Source: Rhizopus arrhizus | Lineage: Eukaryota > Mucoromycota > Mucoromycetes > Mucorales > Rhizopodaceae | Length of the DNA: 64,000 nucleotides | Assembly: GCA_024220505.1 (NCBI GenBank) | Contig: JAKZZE010000027.1 | Coordinates: 124,001-188,000, forward strand | Direction: 5' to 3' | Shown here: positions 35,789 through 47,435 of the stretch, piece by piece | How the letters are laid out: each line of letters begins with the position of its first letter | Position numbering within the stretch: position 1 is the stretch's first letter | The notes under the pieces: model-generated | The model's input: the letters and a program-made list of their open reading frames with translations, nothing else | Databases searched by the model: none | Told to the model about the DNA's origin: nothing | Position numbers and translations under genes: made by a program

Positions 35789-38224
35789 ATGAATAAAATA
35801 GTTTACAGTGTACATAACTTTGTAGCTGAAAATGTTGATGAGATTTCATTTAACGTAGGTGAAAAGATTATGATTCTTGAAAAGGATGAAGGATACAACG
35901 ATGGTTGGTGGAAGGTACAGGAGATTTGAATGTTATCAATCCTATCATCGTGATTAACAAGTTAGAATAGGGTCGTAATGAAAAAGGCGAGATTGGTTTA
36001 TTTCCTATTTCATATACAGTATCAACACCACCATTAGAACATGATTCAAGAAAGATGAGACTATCATCAACAGCAACTGTAGACAATAGCAATAAACATA
36101 TGAGTTTATCATCAAAAAATATAACATCTCTCGTCAAACAATCCTTATCAAACAATCCAATACTAAAATCAAAACCTATCGAAGAATGGAGCTCCAAACA
36201 AGTCGCTGTTTGGTTAACCTCGATTGGATTCGATCAAGCTGTGGCTGATGATTTTCAAGATCAAGAAATTACGGGTGATATTCTGCTGGAGTTGACACTG
36301 GACTCATTAAAGGAATTACAGATTGATACGTTCGGGAAGAGGTTCAAGATACACAGTGCGATTAATGTTTTAAAAAATGAATCAAAAGAAAAAGTAAGAC
36401 TGGGTTGTACGACAGTGAAATATAGATTGACTCGATTATTTAGCACGAAGCACAATTAAATAGAAAACAATCCATGACTTATTATAATACTTTTCATGAT
36501 GACGATGATTCATCTTCCACTTATACAAAGGCAAGTTTCATCAACGAACAAAGAATCTCTGTGAATTCAACCATACCCCAACAACAACAGCAAAGGATGC
36601 CTATTGTTAGAAAGACAAGTCAGATGAGCACAAACAGTACCTTTAGATGGCATCAAGAAAAAACTACAAATAATGAAAGAAGACATACCTTAAACACAAA
36701 TCATTTACAGCAAGAAGTAAGCACACTGTTACTTTTAAATAATACTAACATTCAGTCAGAATCACAGTAAATACAATTTCATGCGATCTTCGCTTTTCCC
36801 TGCAAACAATAAATTACAATCCATCTTGCCTTCTTCCAACATGACAAGGCGATCTGAAGATGTTCCACTTACTCAGACATCCATGATACCCGATATGGAA
36901 GGATGGCTTTATAAGCAAGGCGATCGATACAAGAATTGGAATAAACGATGGTTTGTACTGAAGGGAATAAACTTGTTTTATTTCAAAAGTCCAAAGGTAA
37001 TCACGAGTTTTGGATGTGTACAAGTGTCATTAACTCATCATCAGGCTGTTCAAATGAAAGGCATCATTAACTTGAGAGGATATCGAGTTGAGCCAGATAG
37101 TTCTATTCAGACAGGGAAGTACTGTTTCAAGTTACAACATGAAAAGGAACGTACATTTTATTTTTACACTGATCAAGAGAAATACATGAAAGATTGGGTC
37201 AAGGCAATCATGAAATCAACCATCGAAAGAGATTACGGCAGTAAGTTTTCACATTATTCATTGATCTCTCTCTCTTACTCTGTTATTAGCACCCGTCATG
37301 TCTTCAAGCACAATTCCGACCATCTCTTTGGATGCAGCACGCAGAATCCAGCCACGACCTCCTTCCACCTTATTTGACGAGCAAAGAAGACAACGAAACC
37401 GTTCTTCCTCTATATCCGGATCTTATCGAAGCCATGATGGCAACTTTGGATTGGCACCCATGGAAGAGCATCCAGAGGAACACGTCTTTCAACAGTCACT
37501 CTCATCACCTATCACCGGCAGCAGTCGTGCGCCTTCGATCATGAGTCAAAGGACACGTACGATGGATCCTGATTATGCTTTTGATTCTCGACGTATGCGG
37601 CTCAAGGATTCAGGATTCAACAGTGGGAGCATAGGTCATCCGAGTCGATCTCTGACACAGAGCAGTGGCAGTAGTTCGGCCACGACCAATACAAGTCTGA
37701 AAACGAATTACATGATACGTTCACCTGCGGCAGCACCCACGTATTACCCAGATGAAGAGGATGAGGATCTGATTGACCCTGAAAATATCAGTGTGATTGA
37801 ATCCAAAAGACCGAACCCCAGTCGTCGTCCATCAGAAATAGACAGTGAAAGTGTCCATGACAGTCCTTCAAGAGAATTTGTGGCTAAAAGAAAGACATAT
37901 CTGGATTGGCTCAATCTTCATATTCAATACAAGGTACAAAACCTTTCAGAACTGTCAACAGGTGAAGTGCTTTTGGAGCTATTAGAGAATTTAAGCCACA
38001 AGGAGATCAGACGATACCCGATCAATCACAGCCAATCTGTTTATTCACAAATGATGGATCGTATGATTACTGCCTTTGAACATATGCATCAAGAAAGTGT
38101 CCCTTTGGCTGGTGGATATACATTTAGAGATATACTTAATGGTCACGAAGCGAAAATAATGGCCTTGCTGGATGATATCAGATCTTGGTATGGTCAATCA
38201 AGACAAGAACAAACAGAAATTTAA
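35789..38224 (+). CDS. BOI-type polarity protein: SH3-SAM-PH with a C-terminal CH-like domain
   Basis: This is probably a cortical polarity/exocytosis adaptor related to yeast Boi1/Boi2. Exons are 35789-35914, 35971-36393, 36444-36716, 36760-36996, 37045-37240 and 37290-38224, giving 729 aa. The N-terminal SH3 reads MNKIVYSVHNFVAENVDEIS through GWWKGRNEKGEIGLFPISY. A SAM domain follows with EEWSSKQVAVWLTSIGFDQA to LQIDTFGKRFKIHSAINVLK. After a Ser/Gln-rich linker, a PH domain reads MEGWLYKQGDRYKNWNKRWF to YMKDWVKAIMKSTIE. A long Ser/Arg-rich region follows. The last ~110 residues (TYLDWLNLHIQYKVQNLSEL ... LLELLENLSHKEIRRYP ... YTFRDILNGHEAKIMALLDD) resemble a calponin-homology fold, which is not part of yeast Boi proteins. 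The poly-T tract at about 35733-35764 sits just upstream of the start. Confidence 0.83.
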
Positions 38225-38371
38225 ATGAATTATTACTTCCCAACTTAATATGTATTACCTATTACTCATTATAATGCTGTATTATTATTAATAAACTTAC
38301 TTTCCCCCCTTCCCTTTCCTTTATTTATGCAACACAACATGAATGATTTATGTTAAAAAGCTCGCCCTGGT

Positions 38372-39232
38372 TTAGATCAATAAAAATGAATGGACGTTAA
38401 AAACCTCTTTGCCGATCAAGGATAAAAACAATAAGGGATCTTGAACTGTTTCTGGTATTTGTAAGCGACTGTGCATATCAAGGCATTTTATTGCATGTTG
38501 TTTCGTGAGAATCTGGGTAGGATGTCTTGGACAGAGTTCTAATTTACCACCTGGTAACCAGCCAAGACGCCAGCGCACGCATTTGTTTCTTTCTGTTCTT
38601 GTCATTGGTAGCCAGAGGATGGGATCTAAGGACACTGTTGGGCGGCATTGAGAGAGAAGTACAGAATTACGAGATGATCGAGTCTGGTTAAGATTATCTT
38701 GACGAAACTGTAGTTGAGTCTCTTTAAGTGTACGTTTATCTAATGATTCTGGTTGGATTAGTCATTATGTTCATAAAGGCGATTTAGAAAGTCTGTACTA
38801 ACAGGAATGACTGTCCGAGCGGTGTATATGAGGTAATAGGCAGGTAAGCAGAGCATCGTCAGGTAGAGTTAGTGATCGTAACAAGAATTGGCCTTGCAAT
38901 ATGTAAGTGCGCACTTGCATCGTTGGTAGCTTAGTTAGATGCAGCATCACTTTGATAGAGGATTGGTTAGAGCCGCCAATGATTCTAGGTAGACATAAGT
39001 TTTGTGCATCTTCTAGTTCCTTGGCTAGGAACAATGCTATCTTATTAATTGCAAGTCCATATTCTAATTGAACACGAATTATCTGAGTACAGAATCTAGT
39101 AGCAAAGAGTGTGTTAAATCCTTTGGGACTACGATCAATTGATGAGAGTTGATTCATCGTTGCTGGTGCTTTATTGATATTATTTAATCTTTGAGCATCT
39201 TCCTGTAAATTCAAGTAATTTACAGTCAACAA
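38372..39232 (-). mobile_element. Decayed LINE ORF2 3' part
   Basis: On the minus strand two frames belong to one LINE ORF2 end. Frame 39232-38798 has LSSIDRSPKGFNTLFATRFC, IIRVQLEYGLAINK and ILQGQFLLRSLTLPDDALLT. Frame 38635-38372 has SLDPILWLPMTRTERNKCVR followed by WRLGWLPGG, CPRHPTQILTKQHAIKCLDM. The last is the terminal CCHC knuckle (C-x-H-x-H-x-C) typical of Tad/I-like LINEs. The frames are separated by stops and shifts, so the copy is inactive. Confidence 0.65.
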
Positions 39233-39239
39233 ATGTATA

Positions 39240-40140
39240 CAGTATTAACAAGGATGCAGATGAACTTTCACCTGAGGAACAATATGCTAGTGACAATCAA
39301 AAAGTCTACATTTGTACCATGATGTTAGAAATTCTGTCGAGAATTTACAGACAAGATACGAATGGTTCATGCAATGAAAAGGCTCTGATTTATATTTCAC
39401 AAAAACTGCATCTTTATCGACGAAGTTGGATTTCATATCAATTTGAGGAAAAGTTAGGTCAGATCTGGCACTGGAACAATCGCCATAGTAAAAATACCGA
39501 AAAACTATAGCCATATCTCATACAATCATTGGTGCTATGCACTCTTCCAGCGTCATTCATGTTGCAATAAAGAAGCCATCCAAGAAAAGAGAAGTTTCAA
39601 ACTAAAGAGATGGCAGTTGCACAAAAAAAAAGAAAAAGAAAAGTGAATAAAGGTAAAAAGCGAGCGGCAGACGAGTTCATTATAGAGGAGCCAGTAATAG
39701 AGCACGTTGACGCTAATGAAGATAATGCTCAAGATCATATCACACCCGCATCCAAAGGTACAGCAGCAACTCACTTTATCAAATTCATGAATGATCTTCT
39801 CGATATCATATGTCTTGATGAAAATATAGAGGGAAGATATTTAGTGATGGATAACTGTACTATCCACAAATCAAACCCGATGATCATGAAGATTGAAAGC
39901 CGTAGCTATATGATGTTTTTTTCCCATACTCACCTGAATTAAATCCGATTGAGTAGTTTTGAGCGATAATAAAAGGAAGGTGAAATCGTCGCAGGCTGTT
40001 GGCTAAAGAAACCTTGTTTACAAAAATTGTTAATGCTTATAATGATGTACCTATTACTAACTTGTATAACTTTGTTAGTCATTCCAAACGACAAATTGTT
40101 AACTATTATAATAAAACACTATTCTAAATATTTAGTTACC
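39240..40140 (+). mobile_element. Decayed Tc1/mariner (DDE) transposase
   Basis: Plus-strand fragments in order are: TMMLEILSRIYRQDTNGSCN (helix-turn-helix side), YRRSWISYQFEEKLGQIW, then after several lesions MAVAQKKRKRKVNKGKKRAA. Next comes FIKFMNDLLDIICLDENIEG, the second-Asp motif YLVMDNCTIHKSNPMI, and a broken YMMFFSHTHLN followed by NPIE-like codons. The usual YSPELNPIE is split by a frameshift. Stops and shifts make it inactive. It abuts the LINE relic to the left. Confidence 0.65.
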
Positions 40141-40290
40141 CATGTAATCATTTTTGGTATATATAATGTGGAACTTGTCTAATAAGAGCACCAAAATAAT
40201 TCTATTAAAACCGACAACTCTATTTTTTTGTATGACAATTGATTTTTTATTTATCGACAAAAAGATTTTATTTAAGGGCAATTATTTTGT

Positions 40291-40563
40291 TTAAACATAG
40301 TCTTCATTTAAGGTCCAATTGTGTGTATAAGTGTCAATACATAGTAAGACAGTCGATAGCGTGGATTTTAAGAGGTGCTGTGTAGGGTGCTTGGGACACG
40401 GTCTAGACTTGCGACTACGTTCTACATTGGACATAGATAGCCACTTGATGGGGTCCACAAACACAGATCGGCGACATCTAGAAAGCATTTGATATTTATT
40501 TTTCGCGAAACGACGATATTTACCATTCACATTGTACTTTATGAGCAAAATTTTGAACTTCAA
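40291..40563 (-). mobile_element. LINE ORF2 terminal fragment (CCHC region)
   Basis: The minus-strand frame contains SVFVDPIKWLSMSNVERSRK then CPKHPTQHLLKSTLSTVLLC, homologous in layout to the DPIxW-CCHC ends of the relics at 24.7 and 38.5 kb. It is a fragment only. It is cut close to the left arm of the long-inverted-repeat element. Confidence 0.55.
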
Positions 40564-40599
40564 GCGAATCTCACCAACTTTTTATTCTCAAATTATTTG

Positions 40600-41654
40600 C
40601 AAGAATATTTTTAAAAAGCGATAAAGATGGCTGAGCTGCGTAAAGTACCCGTCCACTTCCAAAATAAGGACTACCATAATAAGATGCTATGTAAGGCGGA
40701 ATTTAATTTTAATAAATTTCTGTAATTGCTAAAATCACAACTCCTTTTTCTAATTTTCTAAAGCCTTTAGAAAACTCCTGTATTAAATTGCATGTAGTCC
40801 ATTGCTTTAAATTTTTTTAAAGATAAATAATGATGGGAAAAAAGTGTGCAGTTTGATAATACTCATTTGGTTCTGCAAAGAGTGTTTGTGTGTCTTCTAT
40901 TCTTTTTATTTGCTTTCAAGACAAAGTTGATAAGGATAATGAAAGCAATATTTGACACTCGCCTTCTCGCAGTATTGGTGGAGAATTAGCTGCCATTCAA
41001 CTTAAATAGCAACCACATATCTATATTATAATTCTCCTATTACTTTATCATGCCAAGATGCTCTTAAAAAAGAAAAAATGCAGAGACAATGAAATTTTTC
41101 GGTCTGTTTGGGTGTATCGCTGCAACTTTGATCGTAATGCTTTTTTCAATATACTTCCTCTGTGGATGTCTAATTGATGTCTTTTCTAATAAGAGCAGGA
41201 TCCGGATAGACTGCCTAAGTAGAAACTGTTTAAGTCTCTACATACAATTTGTAATGGCTAGCAATAACTTACCAATGATTTACTTTCTATATAGGTATGT
41301 GAATATGCTCTTATTTATTGGTACGATATTGCAGTCTTTTATGTCCGTTGGGAGAAGAAAGTGTTTGGTTAAAGCTAAAGATTATTCCTCCTTCTCCTCT
41401 GCCCTTTTTCTTTTTCCCATCATTATTTATCTTTTAAAAAAATTTAAAGCAATGGACTACATGCAATTTAATACAGGAGTTTTCTAAAGGCTTTAGAAAA
41501 TTAGAAAAAGGAGTTGTGATTTTAGCAATTACAGAAATTTATTAAAATTAAATTCCGCCTTACATAGCATCTTATTATGGTAGTCCTTATTTTGGAAGTG
41601 GACGGGTACTTTACGCAGCTCAGCCATCTTTATCGCTTTTTAAAAATATTCTTG
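40600..41654. mobile_element. 1.05-kb element with ~247-bp near-perfect inverted arms
   Basis: The left arm 40600-40846 and right arm 41408-41654 are reverse complements over about 247 bp with only isolated differences (for example a single-base length difference in an A/T run). The outer ends are CAAGAATATTTTTAAAAAGCG on the left and its complement on the right. About 560 bp of unique DNA lies between. Each arm carries the same inward-facing 32-codon frame, starting MAELRKVPVHFQNKDYHNKM. An internal frame (41089-41487, 132 codons) is hydrophobic with two or three possible membrane spans and runs into the right arm. No transposase was seen and no clear target duplication found. Best guess: a non-autonomous long-TIR (foldback) transposon. 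Confidence 0.7.
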
Positions 41655-41870
41655 GTGTGATAGTACCTGAAACTCATTCAAGAAAGAATAGAAGAATCTG
41701 TGTTTTAAGCCAAGAAAGGTAATTTAATTTACTCCAACACCTATTGTGAAATTGGTAAATCATTTTTTTTAAGCTAAAAATATAAACAAATTTCTAAAAA
41801 TATAAATAACAGTAAAATAATCAAGCTTGGCAAAATACACTTCTTCTCTTTTATTATTCAAAAAAAAAAA

Positions 41871-42807
41871 ATGTCAAGCTTTGAAAAACCTAGATCACCA
41901 CCACCTGTGCCATATCATACGGAACAATACAATATGAAAGAGATACCCGTCCATTCACCTTCACCTTATCCAGTCTATCCAAGTGATCCGACATTTCGAG
42001 AATCTTCATCATATACAAAGTTTATGGACCCGTACAACTCGGATGATGATGTGGAGAAGATTATTCCAAGGGAACAAAGAAAACGATCTTGCATAGATAA
42101 AATGTGTTGTGGATGTTGTACTTGCTGTCCTAAATGGATGAGATGGTGCACTTGTATTATATTTATTATCATTGTTATACTTGCAATCATTATTGGGGTG
42201 CTTGCTGCCTTATTTAAAGTACCTACCGTCACATTCTCTGGTCTCGAACAATCCCCTAATATCACCTATGTTCACAATGTATTAAACATGACTTTCAACT
42301 TGGGTATCACCGTGGATAATCCTAATTTTGAAAGTATTACATTTGAAAAGATTGTAGCCGATGTAAGTCCTTTGATAGTACTGTTCATGTAGCGATATTT
42401 AAAATGATATACATTTATAGGCATATTATCCTTCACCTTATAGCGTGAAAGTAGGTGGTGGCGAAGTAGATAATATTCACATCGTCTCGAACGGAATCAC
42501 AAATATCACTTTTCCGTTTTCAGTTGCTGTCAATTCTACCGATCAAGCACAACAAGGTGTATTGATGGATCTGGTTACAAAATGTGGATTGGATGGAAGT
42601 ACAAAGAAAAATATTGACTTTAATTATTACGTTCATCCCACTGTACGTATTCTTGGTATTGCTATTACACCAACTATATCAAAATCAATGAGTATAGCTT
42701 GTCCTCTACAGGTAAATAAAAAAAAGATATTAAATTCTGTTTATTATTTACACTTTTACTATTATTAGGGTGATGACTTAACGTCTATTCTTGGATCTAG
42801 TATATAA
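41871..42807 (+). CDS. LEA2-type single-span membrane protein with cysteine cluster
   Basis: This is a type-II membrane protein. Exons are 41871-42362, 42421-42711 and 42769-42807, giving 273 aa. A Pro/Ser/Tyr-rich cytosolic N-terminus (PRSPPPVPYHTEQYNMKEIP) leads to a Cys-rich patch, CIDKMCCGCCTCCPKW then MRWCTC, just before a strong membrane span (IIFIIIVILAIIIGVLAALF). The extracytoplasmic part has the LEA2/NDR1-like beta-sandwich pattern: VPTVTFSGLEQSPN, LNMTFNLGITVDNPNFESIT, YYPSPYSVKVGGGEVDN and GITNITFPFSVAVN. Several NxS/T sites fit glycosylation outside or in the lumen. The Cys patch is a likely palmitoylation site (inference). In fungi such proteins are reported at vacuole or plasma membrane; location here is unknown. 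Confidence 0.7.
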
Positions 42808-42987
42808 ATTGATTTGTTTTCATCCCCTTCCTCTCTTTTAGTTCCTTTTATAAATATATCCTTGTTAAAAAGAAAATAAAGAAAAAGAAACTATATTATT
42901 GTACTATAGTAAATATTTTTCTTTTATTTATATATGATATATACACATATACACACTAAATATTGGTATCGCTTTTTGTGTAATCGT

Positions 42988-44731
42988 TTAGTAAAATGTA
43001 CTGCAGTAGTCTTGGCATGTTCTATTACGCATGATTAAAGTATGACTAAGAATCATTTGTAACATATCTTGTAAGCAAACATTGGAATCTAATGATATGT
43101 CGGGTGAGATCACAGACAATGCATTCTTTGCAAGCTTTGAAGAGGACTTTTGCATTTGTTTCAACTATAAATAAAATAAGATGAGCGTATTTCCTCATTT
43201 TGATGTACATGCGGTAATTTTACTTGGTATATTTCTCTTTCAATACTCATATGTTGCTTTAAATGGGTTTGGCAGGTATTCAATCTGTCTTGTAGTTTGT
43301 CATTTAGTTCTAAATAATAAAAAAGTGTGTGCTCATTTTGCTTTCTTCTCTCAATCTCTTTTCCAAGTCGATCTTTTATAACTTCTATTTCACCCAGTAA
43401 ACGTGCTATCTTTGCCGAATACTGATTTTTCATTTCCTCCAACTTCATCTCCCAATGAGACTGAAACTCCATCGAATCCTTCGACATTGAGGCATGTAAA
43501 TCTTCATATTTTTCTCTCCACTCCTTGCTCACTTTCTCCACTTCCTCTTTCTTTTCCAAGATTAACACACGCCTCAACTCATCGATCGCTGCTTGATTTT
43601 CTATAGACCAGACCTCCTTTTCTGTCTGATGTCGATCACGAAGTTCTCGTAATATGTCAGCATGTTCAGACTGAAGATTTTGTATCCTTGCCTGGTGGGT
43701 CATCTCTGACTGTTTGGCCTCTGACATGAACTTTTCTGCAAGTTCATGAATTTGAGCGTCATGTCCTGTTTGTGCTTGATCTAATCTCTTTTTGTATTGC
43801 TGTGCTCGTTTTTCTAGCTCACCAATACGATCAATGTATTCTTTTTCTCTTTCTTGGTATTTTAAAAGGGTGGATTCTGCAGTGCTTAGCCTTTCTTGAG
43901 CGCTTTGATAACGTACTTCCAAATCCTCCACAACTTCTTCAGGGGTTGAAGCCTACGCACATTTTTTGTAAGCAACTAGTTTACATGTCTTTTTAACATA
44001 CCTTATCTTGATGGACTGGTGCTTGATTGGTTGTTACTCGAGATACTTTTTCTTCTGTCTCAGCAAGTTTGAGCTTGAGGGATAGTATCAGCTCATCTTT
44101 TTCTTCATCTGGATTCATCTTTTCAAGCAGTTCTGCATAGTCTTTATCCTTTGCGTTCAACCTTTGTTGAAGACCAAGGAGCCTTCTTTGGTATTTTTTA
44201 TCTTCTATTTCCAAAGCTTGTTCATGCTTTGCTTTTAAGCTTTCTATCTGTTCCTGGTGTTCTGTCTTTTCATCTATTAATTTTTGTTGAAGATCCAAGA
44301 TCTATATTACACATGTAAGTATCTATCTTTCTACGCTAGCTTATTCTTACTTGATCCATCAGTGATTCTTCTACATCTTTCAATTTCTTTTCTAAATAAT
44401 TTTCTTTCAACTTGACTTCTCGAAGTAGCTAAGAAAAGAAGGGGGATAAGTTAGGAAAAAGGAGATTTAAAAAATGATGTATTTACACTTGAAGTATTTT
44501 TTTCAAATGTGGTTTGTTCTTCTTGGAGTAATTTTTCCAATCTCTCAGCTTTTTCTTGGCTTTCTTTATAATTTTTTAAAAGCTGTGAAAAAGAAAGTTT
44601 TTAACCTTTATTGTACAAGTGATTAAATATCCATTTACTGTAGCTCGTTCAACTTCCCAATCCTGAATAGGAGTAGCGGGCCCAAGTGTTAATTGTCTCT
44701 TTGGACTTCTAGGAGAAATAGGTGAGTTCAT
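42988..44731 (-). CDS. Long coiled-coil protein, family not recognised
   Basis: The start at 44731 gives MNSPISPRSPKRQLTLGPAT, a Ser/Pro-rich head like a kinase-target region, then near-continuous coiled coil. The spliced frame continues KNYKESQEKAERLEKLLQEE, LLREVKLKENYLEKKLKDVE, the segment 44298-44010 and the segment 43959-43224. A final exon, 43164-42988, is reached by an intron 43223-43165 and reads LKQMQKSSSKLAKNALSVIS to TCQDYCSTFY. About five introns were placed by eye. Charged heptads dominate (Glu, Lys, Gln, Leu), with no globular domain seen. It could be a golgin, centrosomal/SPB or tether protein; I cannot choose. A 57-bp A-run lies about 60 bp upstream. Confidence 0.65.
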
Positions 44732-44793
44732 TTGAAGAAGATAAAGGTAAGAGAAAAGAAAAGAAAAAAAGAGCTTAAAAAATGGCTGCAAGG

Positions 44794-44850
<57 letters not shown>
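44794..44850. repeat. 57-bp poly(A) run upstream of the coiled-coil gene
   Basis: This is an uninterrupted A-run on the plus strand (T-run in the promoter/leader of the minus-strand gene). Other long runs occur near 7347-7373 (A), 35733-35764 (T) and 49050-49072 (A). Run lengths this long are often uncertain in assemblies. Confidence 0.8.
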
Positions 44851-44854
<4 letters not shown>

Positions 44855-44989
44855 TGTCCGTATTACGTTGTACATGGCACTATTCCATTTTCATTCTGCC
44901 GTTCTGTTTGTGTGATATCATTACAATCTCTCTCTCTCTCTTTTCATATTTACCAATAATATATTTCTCCTTACTTTTTTAACATTGCT

Positions 44990-46915
44990 GGAATGACTTT
45001 TTTGCAATTTTAAATTGTACACATAGATAGACTACTCTATCTATGGGGGAAGTATCATAAAATGTTTATAATCAACGGCCCTAAAGCTGAACCTTCTCGG
45101 TTAAATGGGGACAAGCAAACAAATATAGGGTCTTGTGTTTGAGTATTTATTTGTTGCACAAAATTGAAGAAAAATTACTAAAACAGTATAAGAATACGAA
45201 GAAAGGAGAGAAAACACAGTCAGTGGGTACGTTATTTCCTATTTTTCTAAAGTACTGGAGTATTATCTACACGAAACATACGCTAATTTTGCTAATCCTT
45301 TCATCAAAGGCATTCGTTATCTATGCTGACAAGCATCAATGCTAGAACGAATGCAAATATTATAAGCGCAATTCCTGCTTCGTTCCTTTTTTCTATCTCT
45401 TGCAAAATTGCTACCACTTATACAGTATCATCATTACCATCATTAATTTAAGCTATTCGAAGCGTCTCTATAAAAGTATATGCCTTTAACTATAGAAGAA
45501 ATAGATACTTGGGTCTTTTGCTCAATTATGAGGCAGTTTTTCTGTAAAACTACAAGAGCAGTTACATAAAACTCTGAACAACTGCCTTGCTATTTTCTAA
45601 CGATTTCTATCAATCAATGACTATAAAAAATCATGTCGTTGTATACAATGTAGACTTGGTTGACTACTTGATGGAAAGCACAAAACATTTCCTATTTGCC
45701 TATTGCAAAACTTTATCAAAAATATATATTTTTTGTATACTGTCAACAAGTGTTAACTGTTACAAATGTGCTTTTCCACACAAGTTTTTTTGTTATTCCT
45801 TTTGAATCACTTGCCTGATGCTCAACAAAATGATTTTAAAATAAAGTTTACTTTTTAAAATAAGCTTGGTTCTGTGGTGTTGAAAAAATCAGGTTAAACT
45901 ATTTTTTCTATCAACAAAGAAATAAACATTATATGAGAAGAAATGATCTTTATGTTTTTCAGTGTTCTGTAAATAATACATCGAATAGAATATTGCCAGA
46001 CTTTCGAAAAAGGTTGAATTAGATATATGCCAAGAGAGCAACCTTAAACGGCCAACTCTAATTATACGCATCAGGATTGTTTCAGAATCTTTATCCTGCA
46101 AAAGGCATATGGCTTCATCTGACGGAGCCTATTCCGATAGAAGACTAAAAACAGTTTGGTATAGAAAAGATCACGGTACCAAATATTGATCTAAGCATAC
46201 TTTGTTTGCTAGACCACAGCTTTTTATATAAACACATTCAAGTTAAATGATAAGCAGAAAAAAAATTGTTATTTACCTGAAGGAAAACAGTCCGAGAGTA
46301 GCGCAAAGCATTTAAGAAGCTTCACCCATTAATGCCCTACTGTATCTTTCCCTTTCAGATCACTATCCTTATCCATCAATATCTTGGAATACAACTTTTG
46401 AAGGTCACCAAGACATTTTAAAGAAGCATGAACTAAAAAAATCTCCAAAAATGGGCGTAAATCTGGTAATTAAACGTATATTCTTGTATAGATAAATTAT
46501 TTATATAGTATCTGACTATTCAATCTTTCCCAAAATGATCTAAAGTCTATCAAGTTGCGACTTTTACGACTTGTTCTATACTAATATCATCTGATTAGTA
46601 TAATCATGTTTCTGTTCCATTTATAAGTAATGAATCTCTTTAAAAGAAATAGAAGCTCAATTCAGAAATGATGACCTTAGTCTAGTTTATGCCTCTTCTT
46701 TGTACAATTCATACTAAACTTGTACAACTACCAAGTTACAGTCGTAAAACATTCTCCTTAAAAAGGTAATACATATCTACTCTTAACGGTGTTTAAACTT
46801 TTTTTTTTTCATTTGCATTGGATTTAAAAAATAATTTGCCTGGCCAAGACAAATTTTAAAAACTAGTCTGCTCCGCGACAGTTTTTGGCAAAAAAACTCC
46901 CACCATCTAGGCGTC
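44990..46915. other. Gene-free A/T-rich stretch
   Basis: No coding sequence, repeat copy or RNA gene was recognised over about 1.9 kb. Short frames here are hydrophobic or Lys/Asn-rich, as expected by chance in A/T-rich DNA. Confidence 0.4.
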
Positions 46916-46919
46916 CCTT

Positions 46920-47170
46920 TCAGGCAGGATGAAAACATTCTTTCTCCTCACCTTCAGCTGCAGCCTCCAGTAATTTGAAAGTTTTTTGACACCACACCCA
47001 CCAGCCGAAACATAAACCAATACCAAAATCCAATATCAAAAACCATATACCATAAATCTGTAAACAAAAATATAATATAAGCTTCTAATATAAATATATA
47101 ATATGGCTTATGACACATACCTCCACATTAATGCAGGGCAAGTGATTAGTGAAGAAGAAAAAGAACAGAA
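46920..47170 (-). pseudogene. Two exons of a small membrane protein lacking a visible start
   Basis: On the minus strand the exon 47057-46920 reads IYGIWFLILDFGIGLCFGWW then VWCQKTFKLLEAAAEGEEKE and CFHPA before a stop. It is one strong membrane span with a Trp-rich edge and an acidic tail. A good GTATGT...TTTACAG intron (47120-47058) joins it to an upstream piece (…TNHLPCINVE, from about 47170). No in-frame ATG is found upstream before a stop, and a TATAAAAAGG lies close by at about 47190. A decayed mariner begins about 260 bp further upstream. It may be the 3' end of a disrupted gene. Family unknown. Confidence 0.35.
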
Positions 47171-47435
47171 TAACAATCCCTTTTTATACTTTTCAGATAA
47201 GGTTTTGACTACTTTTTTTCAACTTCATTTTCGCAAGTGACGATCGTTGTAGGAAAGGCATGTGATATTTTATGTAGCAAGTGGCGCTTTGAGTGACTGT
47301 GTCTTTCTCCGTCCATGTTTACGTTTACTGTATTTCCACTTCAACTTTGACCAAAGCGGCAACTAAATCCGACCAAATATACTTGCTTATTTCGTCCATT
47401 TGTGTACCCTTATTTCGACTAAATTAAAAAGAACT

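Noticed and set aside
41089..41487. 132-codon frame inside the inverted-repeat element as a real gene
   Set aside because: It runs into the right arm, has no homology I can recognise and is low-complexity hydrophobic; kept only as a note on the element.
44732..44982. Poly-lysine frames through the 57-bp A-run
   Set aside because: Direct product of the homopolymer.
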